A stretch of DNA of 64,000 bases, from assembly GCF_048771995.1 (NCBI RefSeq), contig NC_133028.1, positions 72,524,501 through 72,588,500 of the forward strand. Direction: 5' to 3'. Under the pieces are notes generated by a model. That model made no database searches, was not told the origin of the DNA, and was given only the letters and a program-made list of their open reading frames with translations. Shown here one piece after another: positions 1-12,000 of the stretch (position 1 is the stretch's first letter; each line of letters begins with the position of its first letter). Source of the DNA: Taeniopygia guttata. Lineage: Eukaryota > Chordata > Aves > Passeriformes > Estrildidae. The translations under genes and the position numbers were made by a program.

Positions 1-1378
1 TGAGACTTTGGCATCTGTTCCAGTCCCACTTAAATCACTGGAGTTTTTGAAACAGTAATTTTTTTGTTGTTGTTGTTTTTTTGGGAGGGTATGATGAGCT
101 CCTGCTTGTAGCCATGGCTTCATTTGCCCTAAAAATCTCCGTGTGTTTGACAGCTAGTTGACAACCATTCTTTGATCATGATTTTTTTGGGTTTTGTCAT
201 TCATTTTTCTCATGAAAAATGAAAAACAGGGACAAAAAAAATGTATTTTCTCTGTCACTCACAGCAAAACACTAGAAGCCTTGCCTGAAATTAGGAATAA
301 TCAGTATCCAACCACTATCCATTGTAGTTAAAATGTTCTGGAATCATGTTTCTTGGGTTTCATGTTTGATGCTATATTCATTTTTTAGCCTTAGTCTACA
401 ATATAGGTACATGAACACACACACACATGAGTACAAATGGGAGTAAAACTCTCAGTTACAGAAGTCTGATCTTGCATTTTGTGAACATGTGGAATGATGA
501 TGAAAAGCCCATAGGTAACTGGGACATGGACAAAATGCAGAACCAGTACTCTGGAACTGGCAATACAAAAAGCATTTTCTGGAAAGAAAAAGCGTGTCTT
601 ATTCTCACCCCAATTTTTGGCAAATAATTTTTGCTTCAGCATGAAACGGAAGGATAAAATAGTAGTTATTTTCACTGTGAATAATGATAAATCTCAGGAT
701 TGGAAACAACTGCTATGCCTTATCTTCACTTCCTCAAACCAAATTAATTTGATTATATTGTGGAGCAAAATGCAGAAAATGTCCTTTTTAAAAATATATG
801 GGAAGTAAAGTAAATAGAAAGCAAGCGTGTGTTCCTTTTTATTGTATTTTTATGGAGGTTATAACCACAGCTATTTTCCCCCAGATTTAATCTGAGTTCT
901 TATAAGCAGTTACTCTTATGGAGTCAGTATGGACCAGATCCAAAGTTGTTCAAGTAAAATAGCAAGATTTCCAGTGATTTCAGTGGTCTTTTGATCAGGC
1001 CCTTAATTTTTAGAAAATGTTAAGCTTAGTAGGACTATTGTATAAATGGTGCTGATGGAATTCTCTTTTGTGCCTGAAGGAGAAGAAGGTGGAGATTTAC
1101 TAAGTGGTTGTCTGTAAGTACTGTTTTACTTCATTCTGTTCCCTTTCCAGCTGTTTTTGTATATAAAAAGTTAAAGTAAATCCCTTTTTAAAGGTTCACT
1201 ATTGTGTTAAGGTACTTAGAGTTTTGTGTCTTTGTGTCAAAGAGCTTTTATGAAAGAAGATTTGTCCAGGCATATCCTGTAATAAACATCTGGAAACTGC
1301 AGGGATTGGCCTAAGGTGGCTGTATAGCAAGAATACAGTTTAACTGGCTGGCTTTACATCAGCATTAATTTCCCTTTG

Positions 1379-1443
1379 GTTTTTGTTTTGTTTTTTTTTT
1401 CTTGTTTTTGTTTTAGTTTGTTTTATTTTGTTTTGTTTTAATT
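1379..1443. repeat. T-rich (TTTTG)n tract
   Basis: Imperfect TTTTG repeats; possibly the tail of an old retroposon. Confidence 0.8.
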
Positions 1444-2414
1444 TGTCTATTAATTTATTTATTTTTTAATCTGAATATATATGTCCTATCTTGGTCAAAT
1501 GGTCTTAAATAGTCTTCTGGTTGGAACACAGCAGAAAATTCCTCATCTGGGATTGATGCTGGTAGGGATGTATGAAAGCAGATTACATCTCTGCATGATA
1601 TTCACTGATTAATTGTTTGAAGAGCAAAGTTTCTCATCTCTAAAGACAATTTCCTTTAGTACAAAATATATACGAAAATGATTATGTCTAGATTAGTCAA
1701 AAGAAAAAGTTGCCACAGAGGTAATAGGCAACATTTGTATGTGGGCCAGAAGTTTAGTTAGGATTTAGCAAAACAAAAAGTTAGAGCTGTAGCCCATCTG
1801 ACACAAACCAGAAGTGAAAGCCCTTAAACAGTTTGGGGGATTGTGGGAGGGAATTTCATGTTTTTTACAAAATGAAAAGGGAAAGATAATGACTAGTTTC
1901 AATAGTAATGATGAAGATGGGGAAAATTGCAGAAAATACCGTAAAAGAATAAAGAAACAGAAATTTGCAAAAGTCTCAGAGGGAAAATTAGGTAAGGGAA
2001 GTTCCAGCAAAAAAAGAAGTAGAATATGAAGTAGTAATTCCTTTGCTACATTTATAGTCCTGTGAATGAACAAGCAAAACCAAAATCCATATTTTGGATG
2101 TGATGATGCTGAACAGTAATGATCTGTAATAGCAAGAGTCAACATCAAAGTTCTCAGATGACAATAGGAGGCTTTAGAAAATAATTTTAAGTGTATGACT
2201 TAATCGGTAATTCTTGGAGAATTATTATCACTGGCAGTCCAGGAACAGATTAATTGAGTGGACATGCAGAAATAGAGTTATCATCTCCCCAATTTAGCTG
2301 CACTTACCTAAAGTGCAGCTTGACTCTTGCAGACGAAATGGGGCTAGGTCAGTCAAGGGGAAAGTGAGGGGAGTGAGTCAGCCCTTGGACAGAGGCACAA
2401 ACCTGGATTCACAC

Positions 2415-2670
2415 ACACCATCACAGAGCCACAAGGCAGCTTGAAGAGCATCGAGTCCAACCCATGCCCTAAAACCACCACAACTAAACCCTGGCACCCA
2501 GTGCCACATCCAGTCTTTGTTAAACACACCCAGGGGTGGTGACTCCACCACCTTCCTGGGCAGCCATTCCAGAACTTTATCACCCTTTCTGTAAAAAACT
2601 TGTTCCTAATACCCAACCTAGATTTCCCTTGGCACAGCTTGAGACTGTGTCCTATTACTCTGTCACTTCA
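2415..2670 (-). mobile_element. CR1 LINE fragment (3' end)
   Basis: Reads as the reverse complement of the avian CR1 3' region: CATCGAGTCCAACCCATGCC, GGTGGTGACTCCACCACC, GGGCAGCCATTCCAGAACTT and TTTCCCTTGGCACAGCTTGAG. Heavily 5' truncated; no reverse transcriptase coding sequence. Confidence 0.88.
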
Positions 2671-5600
2671 GTCTTTTGAGCAATGGAAACAGCATTTCCA
2701 TGTGCCAGCAGTGCTTGCTGAAACCCAAAAAGGTTTACCAGAAGCACAGCACCACCAGGAGTACCATGGAGAAGATGCTGACCAAGGACCCAGGGGAAGG
2801 TAGTTCACCTCTGAACCTCATTGTCTCTCAGAACTCCCTGTGACTATTCCTCACAGGCCTTCCAGCAAAAGGAAGATTTTGATTGCTTTGAGAAAGAATA
2901 TAAAGATGGAAATGAGAAATGCAAGTGCTTACAGATACTTGCAGGTATTCACTCTAAGTGCCTTTGTTCAAAAAGTCCCCAACCCTATTTCAGTCTGAAG
3001 GAGGAAAAAAATTTGCTTCTGACACATTTAAAACTAATTGTGTTCTCATTTGTGTGAGGAGATAAATTGTGATGCTTATGAAAGTATTTCATTTTAATTG
3101 TGTATGTTAAAATATGTTAAGCATACAGGATGGTTAGCTTTAGTCCTTGGAAGTTTTATTTTATTGCTCTGTGTATTTCACCTGTACTTCCCATCTGTCT
3201 AACACACATATTATGAATCTACAAAGTTTCACTGTATTTCTCTGCTGTCTCACCTCTGTTTTTACTGAAGAGGCCTGCCTTAGGAGGCCATGCTTGCTAA
3301 GCCCATAGACTTATTAGCTCAAACTGCTAATAAAGCCAACTAATATTAATGATGGTGTGGGTGTGTGGCTCACATGGGGAGCAGCAGGATTACTCTTAGA
3401 ACCAGAGTGGATGCAGTCTGTTGCAGCAGTATGAGCAGGTAGCGGGTCTTCTCAAGTAGGGGCCATCTAGAAATAAAATTTCTCAGACCAGCACCATGCA
3501 GACCTGTGCTCAGTGCTCACATGGAGCTTCTCATCCCATCCATCATAAATCTTCTAACAGAAAAGGGTGCAAAGGCATCATCTCAGTTTGGGTTGTGTTT
3601 ACCCTGTCCAACCTATGGACTCGTGCTTTTATTTATATCCAGAGCCTGTAGTGGGAGAAGACTGCAAGAGGCATTAACAATGCCCTTTTGCCTTTTTCCC
3701 AGCATAATTTAGAGGGGATTATGGGTGTGCTCAGGTGGGTTCCCTGCTCTGAGCATGTGGGGAGCTGCCATCCCCTGTCTCTCCCCTTCTCTTTTACTGA
3801 GGTCCTTCTAAGGCATTTTCTTTTTCCTTCCACCTTTCCAAATGGGATTGTGCCATCATTTTATTGTGTCCAGAGCTGACTTCAGACTTACATGGTTTGT
3901 GTTCTCCTCTCTTTGCTGGCTTGGCAGGTTGTATGGAAGCCACTTGTCCACACAAATGCTTAAATTAAGTGCCCTGGGTTAGCCAGTGGGGAATAGGCTT
4001 TGAATCCTGTACCACAGACTTCCAGGTGCTAGACCAGACATAATACATGCCTCAGGTTTGATTACATCTTATATTATTGATTATATTTGATTAGATACAT
4101 GCTGTAGGATCAAATTCTTAAGAGATTTTCATACTTAAAATCAATTGATCCAGAAACTATGTTCATTAAGAAAAAAAAAAATCTGAAATACCTGTTTGAA
4201 ACTGACTGAAACGAAGTTTAGTTCTGGTTTTCACAGTTCCTGCAGTTATGTGAAATAGTGGAGCTCAGTTTAATTGATCATGCACAATGTGTTTGCACGT
4301 TGTTAATTTCAAAATCCAAGGCTTAATGTTAAAGTGAGAATTTGAATTACCTAAACAGACAAATACAAATTTTTTATATACACCAAATTTTTCACTTGCT
4401 ATGATGCTAATGCTTAGAAACCTTATTTAATGATAGCTAATACAGTGATACTGATTTTGTCCCTGCTGTGTTCATTATTAACCCCAGAAGGCAATGGAAA
4501 TTTTATTAGAGTATTATATATCAGTACTGGATATTAATACTGTGCCTGACTATGTTGTGGAAAAAAATGAAGAAGGAGCCTGCAAATATTTGTAAGTTAA
4601 TTGCCTGACTTAGAAACCACTAATATACATGAATAGCATTTACTCACAGAGATTGTCTAGGTAAATTCAAAATCTGTCCAAGGAGTAGTTGTGAAACAAA
4701 GCCATAAATCACACCTTTATGGCAAGTTTAAGAAATGTTAATGAGAAGAGGTACCCTCAAGGTATTATAGAAACTTGAGAAGTTTTCATGGACAGTATTT
4801 TAAAGTCATGTATCATTAAATAAAGGAACCGGTAAAAATTTAAAAACAAAGAACCAGAAGTTAAGGTTAGTTTGCCTATATTAAAAGGAGTAAATCTGGA
4901 GCTGCCATTAGCTCATGGTAGCTATTTACATTCTACCTGACAACAACAGCCACAATGTCCATGTTCCTTCAAACCTGGTACACCATACTCAGTGGCTGAG
5001 TTTTACATGCCCACACATTTATTTCATTTATTTTTGTGTCTGACCAGTGCTGGAGCAGAATCAGTGGGTGGGCCATCAGCTGAGCCATGAAGGAGCCTGG
5101 CACTCAGTAATATGGGGACAAATATTATTGGGCCTGCCTTCTGGCTAGATGAAAATTATCCACCAGGGTTTCAGCTGTGCCCTTTTTACCTGAGCAGTGA
5201 GTTGGGATAATGGCACTAGAGCCAGTAGCAGAAAATGATAATCTGATGGCCCAAAAAAATTCCTGTCTCAGAGAAGGTGATTTCTTACGTCACCCGCAGA
5301 TCATCCCTATCTGGGGTGGTTAATTGGGGTGCATATAGCCAGGTGCAAAGAATTTCTGCAAATTCAGGAAGTCACAGCCAAGGGAGTCTTCCAGGAGGGA
5401 GACTGTGCATTGGAGGATGCTGCAGCCTACGTGCAGTTGCAGTCCTTTGTGGATCCTGGTGTAGTGACAGAGGTAAACCCAGTTGCCCTAGGGAATAGCA
5501 GAGGATGAAGGTTGTCCTTTGAGCAGGGTTAATTTCTCCTGTGACCTGAGGGGGGCCTCTCCAGCCCTATTCTGCATGCTCAAAGCCTATCAGCACTAAT

Positions 5601-5975
5601 TTCAGCAGGGCACAACCATCAGGGGTGCCCAGTGGGGCTGCCCTGCCAATGCTGCAGCTAAACGTGGGTGAGGCTGTGTGGTGGCAGGTTCCATGGGCCT
5701 GTGTCCCATGGCACGATGTCACAGCAGAACACCCACAGCAACAGCTCCTGCTCCTTCCAGTGTCCCTGGAGCACTGTCTCTGGAGAAGCCTGGGTGACAC
5801 CAGGACTGCTGTCACCAGCATTCTGCCCTGCAGGAGCTGTCCTGCTGCCAGGAGGTGGAAGGAGGCTGTGGCAGAGACACTGCTTGAGAAGTGCTGAGGA
5901 GGAGGAGAGGAGCAGAGGGGTTTTGCTGCAGGAAAAGCACCTCTTCCCCAGCTGCTGCAGTGCAGCAGAGCGAGG

Positions 5976-6048
5976 ATGCAGAAGTACCTGCTCTATAACG
6001 CTGTGGAGCCAGACGAGTTCCCAATCCTCAAGGAGCTCAGCACCATAG
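5976..6048 (+). CDS. CCDC81-like: CCDC81-like coding exon 1 (residues 1-24)
   Basis: Starts at ATG in context GAGG-ATG-C, with A at -3, and ends ATA-G before GTAAGG (phase 1). Encodes the N-terminus leading into the ELSTI motif that precedes helix 1 of the first HU domain. A 5' UTR of unknown length precedes it; the GC-rich stretch 5898-5975 is open in the same frame but has no other ATG. Confidence 0.8.
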
Positions 6049-9000
6049 GTAAGGCCCCAGGGGTCCCTTGCAGGAGCACTGTCAGTGCCAGGATCACATG
6101 GAGACAAATGGGGTCATAGGTGGGACCCCTCTGGAGGGCACAGACTACTGCAAGGACAGCCCTGCTTTGTTGTGCCTTGGAGCTCGAAGGTGCCTTTGGT
6201 AGCTGTGATGTGCCACCCTTAAAGAGAAGGCAACACCTAAGATTCGTAGATGTGTGTGGTAGCAGTGATATCTAAAGATCACTTGCTTTTTATGTGTTTT
6301 TCATATATAGGTAGGTCTATAGATTACTATTACATAGTTATATAGCTCCCTTTCTATTAGATTTTAGAGTAATAAATTAACATAACAGATTCCCGAAATA
6401 CTGTTTAGTCTTATTTTCAAGAAAAGAATCTAGAAGCACATTTTGTTTTCCAATCAGAATCTGAGAAGGCACAACAAGAAGTGGAGCAAAGAAGCCCCAT
6501 TCCAATGGGGCACTGTCCAAGAAAAACTTACATAGCAAACTGCTCTTCTAATTGGACAAAGTTTGTTAGATGTGATGATTTGCTAAATTTATAAAATGGT
6601 AGAAATCTGATGCCAGGTGTGTCCATGACCACTGGGACACCTGGAAGCTTCCAAATAAAGACCTGCTTTTTATTTTACTATTTTAACAGTGTTGCAAGGG
6701 TTTTTCTCTTATGATATCAGACAACAGCAGGGAACAACAAAAATCAGAGGGTTCACAAGAACTCACCACGTTTTATTTAAAAAATTACAGAGTTGGCATG
6801 GAAATGTCTACATTAGTCCCGGACTTACTGCTTTATAAGCACATGGATATAAGTCCAGGGTCATGGGGGCTCTGACCAGGATTTCTGGGGTACCTTTTTA
6901 TAGATAGGTTTCTTGCTCTCTACACAAATTAGTTGAAGAAACACATGCAGTCTGTTTTTGGGAAATGGGTGAGAGGGCTTTGGGGGGTTTTGTGGTCTTG
7001 ATTCCCCTATAATTCATGCCTATTTCTTGGCCTCTTTCCTGCTCTTGTGCTGTACTGTGTTGTGCTTATCTCCAGGATCTAGAACAAGGATGTCTGTCCC
7101 AGAAAAGTGCTGCTCTACTTCCACATGGCCCATTCCTCCAGCCCCCTTTTATCCTTGCCCACAGGGTGTTGATACCAGCCACCCTTGGTTAGCTCTGCAG
7201 CCATCCGGCTATTTATTTCTTTACTATTATGTAAATAAATAATGTGTATTATGTAAATATATAATGTGTATGTATTTAGACATTTTCTTTCCAGAAATCT
7301 GCAAAGTCTGGTCTGGAATGTCTCGGCACATCTACAGACAGCTCTTGAAGAAGAAGGTGAGTCTTGCCTCCAGCATGTGCCTTATCCTGCCCCCCTGGGG
7401 CTCCAGGGCAAGGCTCAAAGTGCCATCCCCAGGGCCATGCAAGTCATCTGGCAGCCTCCTTACCTTTGGGCAGCCCTTCCAACACTTGCTCTTGCTCGTG
7501 CTTTCAGGCAGTGGAGATTGGAATTGGGAGTTTTGCGGTTATCCCGTCACACGCCAATGTGGCAGAGGGCAAGGTTTTTTTGCCTGTCGAGAGACCTATG
7601 TTCATTATGAGCAAGACTCTGAAGATGTTTTACAACCTTGAGAGTGATGAGACCAAAATTCCTGGTAAGAAGATGGGATCTTTTCCTTACACAGACCTTG
7701 CGTTTTGGCTCAGTGCCAACACATCTAACATAGCAAAGACTCTTCCAACCTGCAAAGTACCTTGTGTGGGCACAGAATGTGATAGCCCAGCACCCTGCTC
7801 CTCCCTGAGAGCCAGCCTCATCTGCTCAGCTCCCCTGTGCTCCAGCTGGGTGCTCACAGCAGGAGGCAGAGCTTTGCTTGGCCTTTCCTGTCCTCTGTGT
7901 CCATTCTGGAGATGCTAATGAAGCTGAAAGAGGGGCTCTGCCTGGCAGTGTTGCCTGAGAGCTGGGTGCTGATGACCTGTAGTTTCTGAGTTGGCTGAAC
8001 TGGTGGTGAGAGAGACGCTGTTACTTTGTGCTTGTTCGCTAGATGAGATGCCCGTTGTTCAGCCAGACTTTGAAGAGATCGCTGCAAAAACCCACTTTCG
8101 CCAGGAAGTTGTGGAGCATTGTGTACAGCAGACCCTGCTTTACTTTGCTGAGGCCCTCCGAGACAACAAAGAGGTGGAGTTCACGTTCAGGAGCATCGGT
8201 ATCCTGGCTGTGCGAACAAAAGTGGTCAGCATGACCTTCTTCGACAGCTTCCTGCTGGAGATGGATACGACAGGAAACATGCTGGAAGCCCTTCTCGAGG
8301 TGAGCTTGTCATTTCTGTGGGATTCCTCCTCATGGCTCTGTGGCAATGTGCTGTCCAAACATTCCAGCTGCCTTGTCTGGGCTGTTGTCACCTGCCTCGC
8401 CACCAGCCTAGGCACACTCCCAGTGAGCTAGCCCAAGTCTCAGGAAGGTGTGTGAGGCTTTCTGAGAAGCAGCCTTTGTGTCTTTGAGTACCCAGGTGGT
8501 TTGCTGCCATTCTGAGCAACCAGCACATGTTCTGGATTTCTGCTGATGTATTGCTGTTCCCTTCCAGGACCCCAACATGATGACCATTGTTGCCTTTCCG
8601 GGCCAAAACAAGTTTAGTCGGGTCAGTCAAGATGAGGTTGTCATGCTGCCAAGGTGAGCAGGATGGCTGCTACAATCCTTAGCTCGTCATGCACCTGATC
8701 AGACCCTGTCTTGGGGTACCCTCCTGCTGAGGCTCCTTTCCAGCCAAACTTGGGCAAGAGCAACCATTTCACAGGAGAGCTTCTCTCTCCACTGCTCACT
8801 TCTCCCTGGCTTTTTGAGGTTGCATGTCAGAACTCAAAATGTCCCTCAGACATTTTTGGAGGTTACGGGCCCAGGTCAGAAGCATTTGAGACCCTGGCAG
8901 GCAGCTGGAAACAGCTGTGATTTTGGGTTTGAGCCATGGAACGATTTACCAACCTTGCAGGAAGAACAAGAAGTCACAAAAGTTTAGATATTACAGTAGA

Positions 9001-12000
9001 AGTAGTCACAAAGTAAAGGGAAGAATTTTTGAGTGCTGTACAGGGGGCTTAGGTTCTGTACATGGGGATCAGAGGTTTTAGGATGGAGGGATTTGGGCCT
9101 GCCCTGTCCTCCCTCTTTCTCCTTCCTCACCTCCATGTTCTTGGTGATGTTGGCACTCACAGATTGGTTTAGAGTAGAAAAGCACCATTTAATATAGGTA
9201 ATAGGCATTGGGGGAAAACTGTACCCATGTAACACGTAATGTACCATATAAAAGATAGAAAAGCACCATTTAATATAGGTAATAGGCATTGGGGACAAAC
9301 TGTACCCATGTAACACGTAATGTACCATATAAAAGATAGAAAAGCACCATTTAATATAGGCAATAGGCATTGGGGAAAAACTGTACCCATGTAACACGTA
9401 ATGTGCCATGTAAAAGATAGAAAAGCACCATTTAATATAGGTAATAGGCATTGGGGAAAAACTGTACCCATGTAACACGTAATGTACCATATAAAAGATA
9501 GAAAAGCACCATTTAATATAGGTAACAGGCATTGGGGAAAAACTGTACCCATGTAACACGTAATGTACCATATAAAAGACAGCAGCAGCCCTGAAGCAGT
9601 CGGGAGTCAGAGAGGATGTCAGGGTGTGTGTGTGCCTCTGCCTGGGCTGTGAGCAAACCACAGCAGCCCGAGAAGAAAATCTTTTAGATAATTTGAAATA
9701 AACTGCCTTGAGACCGAACAACAGAGACTGCTGAACCTTTCTTTGGAAGCTCGGGTTGGAGGAGAGATTTCTCCACCACACAGAGCGACCCTGAACTAGG
9801 GATTTCTCCAGCAGTTGCAGATGAAGTGGCCATTCTGCTTCCAACGTGCCCCAAGAGAGGTGGGAGGGTCTGTGCAGGCAGCAAGGACAGCATGTGCATT
9901 CTGTCCTCCAAGGACTGGGCAGTACCCCCCAGAGATGTGTGTCAGCCTCCAGGAAAGCCTGCTACCCCAGCTTTACCCAGCTGGTGCCTTCTTGTCTCCA
10001 GTTTTGTAGCTGAGACCCCGCACCAGCCATCGGCCCCGCCGGTTTCCCTGAAGCCCAGAAGAGAGTCGGCACCTTGGGGTGGGGGTTATCGCAGAGGTAT
10101 GTCCCAGCTGTGAGGGAACCTTTTCTGGAAGAGGCTTTGAGCTGTGGGGAGCCCCTACAACCCCAATTTCCCTGGGATTCCTCAGTACCTCCCAGTTCTT
10201 CCCACTGGTGGGTCCCTCCTGCTGGAAAGGTATAAGAGGGAGATGAGAAAACCATGCCTGGGGTGGTGGGTGGCTTGGTGGGAATTCAGCTCTGGAGCAA
10301 ATCCAGTGTGAACAAAATGAAAGGGCCTGCCTGGAACTGTGACTCCTAGGAGTGGCAAGGACTGTCAGTAAGCCTTGACTGTGCAGCTCTGCCACCCATG
10401 CTGTCCCACACAGTCTCAGAGATTGTGTGCTCTTCTCTTGCAGTGAGTGTGCTAGACCCAGTGTTCCTGGCTCGGCGGAGGGTTTCTCAGGCCAGCCAGC
10501 AGTCGGTGGACGTGGATCACGCTAGAGACAAGGAAGCTGGCCAGGGCGGGTGAGCCTTGTAGAGGAGTGGTGTGGCTGAAGGCACACCTCATTATCACTT
10601 GTGATAATGGGTGATGATTCCCTTGTCTGCCAAACAACCCTGGAGACACTGTCCTGCTGGACAAGTTGTCTACTTACTCTTACTGAGCTGCTGGGTGGTG
10701 CCAGAGGACAGGCTGCCATCCCACAGATTTAAGCTCACACTCAGCTCTCACAAACCCAGGCTGTCCTTTTTAGGTACCTGCCCGTAATCCATGAGAAGAC
10801 CGAGATGATGCTGAAGCACCCCGCATCTCCAGTTCAGCAGGGGTTGAAGGTCTCTGCAAGCACTTCCCGACGCCTAGAAGCGGTAGGTACATCAGCCTAG
10901 GGTTTGGCCAGTCCTGTATCATGGCTTGGGCTCTCAGCCAGGGCAGCAGAGGCAGCAAGAGCTGCACGTGGTCCCAGCCCTCCTGCCCTGCCCAAGCTGG
11001 AGGTGGCTAACGCTGCATGTGTGCCTTCAGAGGATGCAGCCCCTCTACACTGAGAAGGAGGAGAGAGAGCTGCAGCTGCTGCTGGCATCCAAGCGCCGTG
11101 AGGTGGAAGCGGAAGTGTGTCACAAATACTTTGGCAACCGAGCGACCACCGAGCGAGGACAGGTATTGTCGGAATCTGTGGGTATTGGTGATCCTGAGAT
11201 TGTAAAAGTCTCTGTCTGTCAGCCCCGCTGCCAAAGCAGAAGCCATAATTCGTCTGTGCTGTTTCAAGGTTGTTTATTCTGTTTATCTCTAACATGTTCT
11301 GCTGCCCTGCCGCAGCTCTGTCCTGCAGGGCAGCGTGTGGGGCTCTGCCCTCAGTGGGATGTTACAAACATTAAATACCACAAACTACCTGTGCTGGATT
11401 TACAATAATGTGCCAATATCTGTCACCTACGTTGAACAGTGTGTCCCCAGCCTAAACCAACAGAAAAATGCCAACACCACAGTGAAACATGGAGGGCATG
11501 AAGAAGGAGAAAAAGGACAAGATACACCCAATTTCCTCCATCTTGTCCCCTCTGAACCCCTAATCTAGTATCCTAAAATTTTACTTTTGCACCCATGCCA
11601 CACTTAATTATTACTGATATCAAACACTCAGAGCTTGTAATTGATCCTGTAAGATTGAAAACTCTTTTCCATGGACAGAGATCACAGACAGTGTCTCTGG
11701 GGGCTCTGTCCAGGGGGGTTCCTGACCCCTGCCAGGGTCCCAGACCTGCCAGGGCAGCCAGAGGGAAGTTCTGGATTCCCACAAGGTATGGCACGCCTCG
11801 CACAATCCCAGCAAAAGGACGTCTTGCCTTTGTGCTCGGTGGGAAGAAAGAGGCCAGGCACAGCAGTGCTGTGGCTGGGGGCTGCCAGCAGAATTGTCCC
11901 CGAGGCTCCGTGCTGGAGCGTTCAACCTCCCTGAGCCCTGAGCCCTGAGCAGGCCCTGCAAGGCTGAAGCGCTGAGAGGAGCCCCAGCAGTCGGCGGCAT

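Larger units (their letters stand above)
1..5895. other. Upstream gene-free flank
   Basis: AT-rich non-coding sequence with one CR1 fragment, a short (AC)n at about 415-427 and T-rich tracts. From about 5040 the GC content rises towards the first exon. The 5' UTR and promoter of the CCDC81-like gene should lie in about 5500-5975, but I see no clear TATA box or CpG-rich core. Confidence 0.6.
8825..9813 (+). mobile_element. Solo LTR, class II (ERVK)-type, sense in intron 5
   Basis: Starts TGTCAGAACTC and ends TTTCTCCAGCA (TG...CA), flanked by a perfect 6-bp duplication GTTGCA (8819-8824 and 9814-9819), which points to ERVK-type integration. 989 bp. U3 contains a five-unit 81-bp tandem array; the last TATAAAAG is at 9571 and AATAAA at 9697. 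Patches align with the reverse complement of the two antisense LTRs (GACCCTGGCAGG, CCATGGAA, the GGGGATCAGAGG region), so all three share ancestry, although this one is longer and more diverged. No internal retroviral genes are present. Confidence 0.9.

Noticed and set aside
5040..5480. Patchwork of protein-like open frames just upstream of exon 1
   Set aside because: Needs three frame changes within 440 bp, no run exceeds about 65 codons, and I recognise no family. A translated search could still show it to be a decayed gene or retroviral remnant.
8961..9060. Candidate exon after TTGCAG at 8955-8960 that continues exon 5 in frame
   Set aside because: It lies inside the LTR (8825-9813) and has no usable donor; exon 6 at 10002 satisfies both phases.
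9175..9579. CRISPR-like array of regular repeats
   Set aside because: Units are contiguous with no spacers and sit in a eukaryotic LTR.
8984..9844. Long antisense open frame (286 codons) with five repeated segments
   Set aside because: It is produced by the 81-bp tandem array inside the intron 5 LTR; the period is a multiple of three, so the frame stays open by construction.
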